Shown here: in pieces, positions 6,106 through 7,392 of the stretch
How positions within the stretch are numbered: the first letter of the stretch is position 1
Layout of the letters: the number at the start of each line of letters is the position of its first letter
NCBI GenBank assembly: GCA_002343335.1
Contig: DDSI01000158.1
Coordinates: 1 to 7,392, forward strand
Direction of reading: 5' to 3'
Source: Bacteriovoracaceae bacterium UBA2394
GTDB lineage: Bacteria > Bdellovibrionota > UBA2394
DNA: 7,392 nucleotides
The notes under the pieces: model-generated
Databases searched by the model: none
Told to the model about the DNA's origin: nothing
Seen by the model: only the letters and a program-made list of their open reading frames with translations
Position numbers and translations under genes: made by a program

Positions 6106-6123
6106 GTTCCTAAGCTTTCTCGC

Positions 6124-7287
6124 TTACATTTTTTCGACCAGCAGCGCGATCGCTTCGCCGCCGCCGATGCAAAGGCTCACGACGCCCTTTTGTTTGGGCG
6201 CAAGCGTATGAAGGAGCGTCGTCAAAAGTCGCGCTCCACTCGCGCCGATCGGATGTCCGAGCGCCACCGCGCCGCCCTTCGGATTGAGTTTCGCCTCGGG
6301 AATTTCCAAATCTTTGAGAGCGGCCATCGCCACCACCGAGAAAGCTTCGTTGATTTCAAACACATCGATGTCGGAAACTTTCAAGCTGGCCTCTTGCAAT
6401 AATTTTTTGATGCAGCCTACGGGCGCGGTCGTAAACCACTCCGGCTTTTGTGCAAATTCCGCCGCATGCAAGACCTTGGCAATCGGCTTCGCAGTTTTCA
6501 TGAGCTCATCCGAACCCACAATCAACATCGCCGCTCCGTCATTGATCGACGATGCATTGGCCGCTGTGATTGTGCCTTGAGAATCAAATGCAGGACGCAG
6601 CTTTGAAAAATTTTCGATTTTGCCGCGACCTGGTTCTTCATCCACCTCCACAAACGTGGATTCTTTCTTCCCTTTGATCTCCACCGGCGCGATTTCCTTT
6701 TTGAACAATCCCGATTCAATCGCGCGCATGGCTTTCTTGTAAGAATCCGCCGCGAAGGAATCCTGCTGCTCGCGCGTGAATTTATATTCCTTCACGCAGA
6801 GTTCCGCCGCCGTTCCCATGTGAAATTGGTTGTAAACATCCCAGAGCCCGTCGGTGATGAGACCATCGGTGGCCTCTTGATTGCCCATGCGAAACCCGGA
6901 GCGCGCCGTTTTCAAATAATAAGGAGCGAGTGACATATTCTCGATCCCGCCGGCCAGCACGGCTTTCGCGTAGCCGAGCTCGATTCTATCCGACGCCAAA
7001 CTGATGGCCTTCAAACCCGAGCCGCAAACCTTGTTGATGGTAAGCGCGCGAGTGCTCGTGGGCAGCCCGGAAAAAATGGCCACCTGCCGAGCGGGAGCTT
7101 GGCCCTGTCCTGCCGGAAGAACCGTTCCGACGATCGCTTCATCAATTTCCGAAGCCTGAATTCCCGATGATTCCAGGGCCGCCTTGGCCGCCGTGGCTCC
7201 CAGTTGGGGCGCGGGGACCGTGGACAGGGCTCCCATAAATGATCCCAAGGGAGTTCGCCGTGCACTATATAGATAAGTCTTCTTCAT
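6124..7287 (-). CDS. Acetyl-CoA C-acetyltransferase (thiolase II type)
   Basis: Cytoplasmic thiolase that condenses two acetyl-CoA to acetoacetyl-CoA or cleaves a 3-ketoacyl-CoA. The 387 residues match the family's usual 390 or so. ARRTPLGSFMGAL (9-21) is the expected N-terminus. The nucleophilic cysteine is Cys88 in NKVCGSGLKAI (85-95). GGIENMS lies at 113-119. NEAF (312-316 region) supplies the oxyanion-hole Asn; GHPIGASGAR (344-353) carries His345; and CIGGGEAIALLVE (373-385) carries the acid/base Cys373. All residues of the Cys-His-Cys active site known from Zoogloea thiolase are therefore intact. The end reads GGGEAIALLVEKM where biosynthetic thiolases often have GGGMGIAMAIE, a small deviation that leaves direction and chain length open. 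The ATG at 7287 has GAGGAG 4 nt upstream. It starts 26 bp after an upstream gene and is followed by hbd after 27 bp, so it is an internal operon gene. Relatives carry the names thlA, atoB or phaA; I cannot choose between them. Confidence 0.95.
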   Translation of the reverse strand: MKKTYLYSARRTPLGSFMGALSTVPAPQLGATAAKAALESSGIQASEIDEAIVGTVLPAGQGQAPARQVAIFSGLPTSTRALTINKVCGSGLKAISLASDRIELGYAKAVLAGGIENMSLAPYYLKTARSGFRMGNQEATDGLITDGLWDVYNQFHMGTAAELCVKEYKFTREQQDSFAADSYKKAMRAIESGLFKKEIAPVEIKGKKESTFVEVDEEPGRGKIENFSKLRPAFDSQGTITAANASSINDGAAMLIVGSDELMKTAKPIAKVLHAAEFAQKPEWFTTAPVGCIKKLLQEASLKVSDIDVFEINEAFSVVAMAALKDLEIPEAKLNPKGGAVALGHPIGASGARLLTTLLHTLAPKQKGVVSLCIGGGEAIALLVEKM

Positions 7288-7291
7288 TGGA

Positions 7292-7297
7292 CTCCTC
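7292..7297 (-). promoter_or_regulatory. Strong ribosome binding site of the thiolase gene
   Basis: GAGGAG on the minus strand, 4 nt from the ATG at 7287 and 16 bp after the stop codon of the upstream gene. Confidence 0.7.
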
Positions 7298-7313
7298 TCT
7301 TACGGGCTTAAAT

Positions 7314-7392
7314 TTAGCCACCACCCGCCGATTTTGGTAGGCCTAATGCGTGCAAAAGCTCATCGACGATCGAGATGTCGACCTCCTCGGAG
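7314..7392 (-). CDS. C-terminal tail of an unidentified upstream gene (partial)
   Basis: Reading the minus strand from the right edge, one frame gives SEEVDISIVDELLHALGLPK then SAGGG and a TAA at 7314-7316: 25 codons with an acidic, amphipathic helix character. It ends 26 bp before the thiolase ATG, as expected for the preceding operon gene. A second frame is also open to the edge but yields an Arg/Ser-rich string typical of a wrong frame. The fragment is too short to name; an acyl-CoA pathway protein would fit the context but that is a guess. Confidence 0.6.
   Translation of the reverse strand, partial: SEEVDISIVDELLHALGLPKSAGGG

Noticed and set aside
7314..7392. Alternative open frame at the right edge reading PRRSTSRSSMSFCTH
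   Set aside because: Composition is typical of a shifted frame; the acidic frame ending at 7314 has a plausible C-terminus and normal operon spacing to the thiolase.
1..7392. CRISPR array, tRNA, rRNA, transposase or phage remnants
   Set aside because: No regularly spaced repeats, no cloverleaf-like or rRNA-like stretches and no mobile-element protein motifs were found on either strand.

Overview
The window is ordinary bacterial chromosome, densely coded, with no rRNA, tRNA, CRISPR array or insertion sequence that I can see. Most genes have Shine-Dalgarno sites, base composition looks roughly balanced, and one protein has a Sec-type signal peptide with a periplasmic-style layout. This suggests a Gram-negative bacterium. 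The gene families would fit a Bdellovibrionota or other delta-proteobacterium-like lineage, but that placement is a low-confidence inference.

Reading the minus strand from the right edge: the last 25 codons of an unidentified gene (7314-7392), then an acetyl-CoA acetyltransferase-type thiolase (6124-7287), a 3-hydroxybutyryl-CoA dehydrogenase (5221-6096) and an enoyl-CoA hydratase (4349-5110). The first two gaps are 26-27 bp, so this looks like one operon. The hydratase is separated from the dehydrogenase by a 110-bp intercistronic region packed with three perfect inverted repeats. A large unrecognised exported or membrane-anchored protein (2150-4285) follows 63 bp downstream on the same strand. 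At the left edge, again on the minus strand, is the N-terminal two thirds of a short-chain acyl-CoA dehydrogenase (1-769, cut by the window). The only plus-strand gene is a 12-helix APC-family amino-acid permease (870-2153), divergent from the dehydrogenase and convergent with the large unknown gene.

The four enzymes cover one full turn of C4-type acyl-CoA beta-oxidation, or its reverse: acyl-CoA to enoyl-CoA (dehydrogenase), to 3-hydroxyacyl-CoA (hydratase), to 3-ketoacyl-CoA (3-hydroxyacyl-CoA dehydrogenase), to acetyl-CoA units (thiolase). All catalytic residues that fall inside the window are intact. No electron-transfer flavoprotein, CoA-transferase or polyhydroxybutyrate synthase gene is visible.

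The part most worth a second look is the hbd-hydratase intercistronic region (5111-5220). It holds two GC-centred dyads of 22 and 18 bp whose centres are 63 bp apart, a 13-bp A/T-rich hairpin between them, and three copies of AGTTGA. Next are the 711-residue unknown protein with an internal pair of membrane helices, and a possible leaderless promoter for the permease.
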